Positions 5,121-7,026 of a stretch of 7,026 nt of DNA are shown in pieces. Under the pieces are notes generated by a model. That model was not told where the DNA came from. It saw only the letters and a list, made by a program, of their open reading frames with translations, and ran no database searches. The position numbers and the translations under genes are program-made. This stretch comes from Sulfurospirillum sp. UBA1314 (GTDB taxonomy: Bacteria; Campylobacterota; Campylobacteria; Campylobacterales; Sulfurospirillaceae), in contig DBTO01000208.1 of assembly GCA_002307095.1 (NCBI GenBank), positions 1-7,026 on the forward strand, given 5' to 3'. Numbering within the stretch: the first letter of the stretch is position 1; each line of letters starts with the position of its first letter.

Positions 5121-7022
5121 CTAATTATACGCTTTGGTCGCTTTTTTGATCTCGAAAATGAGCTCTTTTTGGCGGTTGTACATGTAGCGAAGTAGATAGT
5201 CATCGTAAGGTTTTGGGAGATTCCCGAGCATGACGACGATTTTTGTGGTGTCGTCTTTTTGTGAAATGTAGGTTACTTTCGCCTCGATGTCCATGATGAC
5301 GTAGCCATTTTCGCCCTCTTCGTTGGGAAGCGAAAAGTTGAGGCGGACTTTTTGGTTGAGCATCTCCTCTTCGCGGAACGATTTGCCAACTTTCATCGCA
5401 ATCGAAGTGACCGAAATGTCGAGAATGTCGCCTTGAGCGGAAGAGCGCTGGGCGTATTTGATGAGTACGGGAGTTCGGATGCTGGTTTGAACGCGTGTGT
5501 GCTGTCTGCTATTGGCACTGCTTGGCATAAACGTGAGGTTTTTAATGACCGCAAATGAGCGTTTAATGTCAACGAGTGAAACCTCGGCTTTGATGTCATT
5601 GGGAAAATTGGGCGCTTGTAAAACCGTCTCTTTTTCGATCTGCATCGCGTACCCTTGGAGGTTTTCGCAACTCATCTGATAGCTGTCTTCCGCCATTTTT
5701 TGAATATACGACGTGGTGTTGATGCAGAGCCCTTTGTAAATGTTTAGCAGTTTGATCGGAATTTTGTTATTGACACAGTTGTGCATCAAGTAGGTGATCT
5801 GCTCTTGCTCTTCAATGACATTGTCGAGGTAGTCTAACTCAAAGTATTTGATCTTGGCGATGTCGTGTGGTAGAAGGTTTTTGGTGTTGATCTTTTCGAT
5901 ATAGTCGATGACAACGTTAAGATCGTCTGATTCGACATGAAACGCGGACGTGAGAATAATCGGCGTGATTTTTTCATTGATAGTAGCGTGAATCAGCTCT
6001 TGTTGCAGGTGTTTGGTCTGTTCGCACGCATGTTCAAAACTTCGATCCTCCCCCATCAAAATGTAAAGATTGGGGCTCCATTGGATGACCTCTTGGTCTT
6101 CTTCTTTAAGTTGAAACAGTTTGAGCATCAAGTTTTTAAAGGCATCGTAAAGTGTACTGCTGGTGAATGTTTTACTCAGTTTGTCAAGGTTTGAGATGTT
6201 GATAAAAATGAGAGAGATAGGCGCTTTCGTTACACTTTGTTGTGCCAAACGGTCTTTGAGTTTATCGACAAAATCGAAACGGTTTAAAATGGACGAGCAA
6301 CTTTTAGTCTCACTCTCAGGGTCGTAATTGATGAGCGTCACAATCTTCTCACGGCTTTGCGGAAAGGATTTGATGACGCAGAGATAGACCTCTTTTTCAG
6401 CCGATGCGGTTTCGATGACGATGCTTCCTTGCGCATCTTCATCTGCTTTGAGTGCCTCACACAGCTCTTCATCACGGTTTATTTTGGCTTGAAGAGCGGA
6501 GAGATCATTGGTTTCATAGAGCATTTTTGCTTTGGCGTTGGCGTACGTGAGTGTTTCGCCTTGAAAAACGAGAAAGGGGAAAAAGTGCTCTATCTTTTTT
6601 TCCAGTTCGATTTTTTGGAAGGTATAGAGTTTATCATCGAGTTTATTGGCGTTTTTGGAAAAAATGGAAAAGAGGAGATTTTCCTCATTTTTAAGCGGTA
6701 AAACATCGGTGATGCCAAAGTGCAGTGCAAATTTAAGCAAAAGTCTGTTTTCCACGTCATCGGCAAAAAGATAGGCGATAATCGGCTTATGTTTGGCGAA
6801 AAGGCTGACAAGAAGTTTGAGTTTATCTTTGTTGCTCTCGCCTATTTCGATAAAAAGGATGTCCGCCGTCGGGATCGTTTTGAGATCTTTTGCAAGATCA
6901 AACGATTGAAATGAAGCATGTTCTTTTTTGGCGCGACTCAAAATGGTGAGTTTTTCTTCATCAAAATAGAGATGCGCGATAGAGAGATAGCGCGTTTCGT
7001 TCAAAAACTGTTCTAAAAGCAT
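5121..7022 (-). CDS. Multidomain PilZ protein with degenerate GGDEF-like region (likely c-di-GMP receptor)
   Basis: A 633-residue cytoplasmic protein with no signal peptide or membrane segment. Residues about 12-122 resemble a receiver-like fold (ILFIEIG, then IIAYLFADD and FGITDVLPLK). About 146-230 look PAS-like (PFLVFQGETLTYANAKAKMLYE). About 245-380 resemble a GGDEF domain in outline (RFDFVDKLKDRL, then SLIFINISNLDKL), but the catalytic loop is replaced by WSPNLYIL (315-322), so cyclase activity is not expected. The C-terminus (505-626) is a PilZ domain with RQHTR (506-510, the RxxxR motif) and DISVTS (535-540), where the usual final glycine of D/NxSxxG is serine. PilZ domains bind cyclic di-GMP and act on motility, adhesion or secretion. 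No partner gene is in view. The start ATG is four bases from the window end, so its ribosome binding site, or a longer N-terminus, cannot be seen. Confidence 0.75.
   Translation of the reverse strand: MLLEQFLNETRYLSIAHLYFDEEKLTILSRAKKEHASFQSFDLAKDLKTIPTADILFIEIGESNKDKLKLLVSLFAKHKPIIAYLFADDVENRLLLKFALHFGITDVLPLKNEENLLFSIFSKNANKLDDKLYTFQKIELEKKIEHFFPFLVFQGETLTYANAKAKMLYETNDLSALQAKINRDEELCEALKADEDAQGSIVIETASAEKEVYLCVIKSFPQSREKIVTLINYDPESETKSCSSILNRFDFVDKLKDRLAQQSVTKAPISLIFINISNLDKLSKTFTSSTLYDAFKNLMLKLFQLKEEDQEVIQWSPNLYILMGEDRSFEHACEQTKHLQQELIHATINEKITPIILTSAFHVESDDLNVVIDYIEKINTKNLLPHDIAKIKYFELDYLDNVIEEQEQITYLMHNCVNNKIPIKLLNIYKGLCINTTSYIQKMAEDSYQMSCENLQGYAMQIEKETVLQAPNFPNDIKAEVSLVDIKRSFAVIKNLTFMPSSANSRQHTRVQTSIRTPVLIKYAQRSSAQGDILDISVTSIAMKVGKSFREEEMLNQKVRLNFSLPNEEGENGYVIMDIEAKVTYISQKDDTTKIVVMLGNLPKPYDDYLLRYMYNRQKELIFEIKKATKAYN
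5179..5186. repeat. TACATGTA palindrome core inside the PilZ gene
   Basis: Only the core octamer is kept (TTGTACATGTAGC). It is read on the minus strand as Y613-M614-Y615 (TAC-ATG-TAC). In this phase the full dodecamer would create a TAA stop, and the copy departs from it exactly there. Confidence 0.65.
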
Positions 7023-7026
7023 CCAA

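Noticed and set aside
5087..5122. 11-codon open frame (ATG at 5087) in the spacer
   Set aside because: Too short, no ribosome binding site, and it simply reads through the palindrome as Phe-Thr-Cys-Lys.
6357..6701. 114-codon plus-strand frame opposite the PilZ gene
   Set aside because: Its phenylalanine-rich translation mirrors lysine/glutamate-rich coding on the other strand; no promoter or ribosome binding site supports it.

Overview
The window reads as chromosomal DNA of a Campylobacterota (epsilonproteobacterial) bacterium, most likely Sulfurospirillum or a close relative. This rests on protein style, moderate GC in genes against very AT-rich spacers, a TATAAT -10 box without a recognisable -35, and a PilZ protein with a degenerate GGDEF-like middle. 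Genus assignment is inference; no database search was possible.

Layout: (1) 1-155, the C-terminal end of a class I fumarate hydratase/tartrate dehydratase beta-type protein, closed by a clean hairpin terminator. (2) 156-502, a 347-base gene-free stretch holding a run of small hairpins, an AT-rich promoter zone, a perfect GTGATA-AAA-TATCAC palindrome and the promoter of the next operon. (3) 503-4496, a tightly packed four-gene operon larA-larC-larE-larB. (4) 4537-4848, a small exported protein on the minus strand, convergent with larB. (5) 4849-5120, an AT-rich spacer with that gene's promoter and three copies of a palindromic dodecamer, one inside a 30-bp near-perfect palindrome. (6) 5121-7022, a minus-strand multidomain protein ending in a PilZ domain, whose start lies at the window edge.

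The lar operon is a complete nickel-pincer nucleotide (NPN) system. LarB carboxylates nicotinic acid adenine dinucleotide and releases AMP. LarE turns the two carboxylates into thiocarboxylates. LarC inserts nickel using CTP. LarA uses the finished cofactor to racemise or epimerise a 2-hydroxyacid. All catalytic residues I can recall for LarA are present. Its substrate cannot be read from the sequence: the family includes lactate, malate, 2-hydroxyglutarate and other racemases. No nickel transporter or lactate channel gene is in view.

The most unusual signal is not a gene. The palindrome TTTACATGTAAA occurs six times perfectly, and its core TACATGTA nine times, in 7 kb, within four genes and in spacers, where roughly 0.1-0.2 copies of the core would be expected by chance. 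It looks like a highly iterated palindrome of the kind known from cyanobacteria (HIP1), and it always sits in a reading phase that avoids the stop codon it carries.
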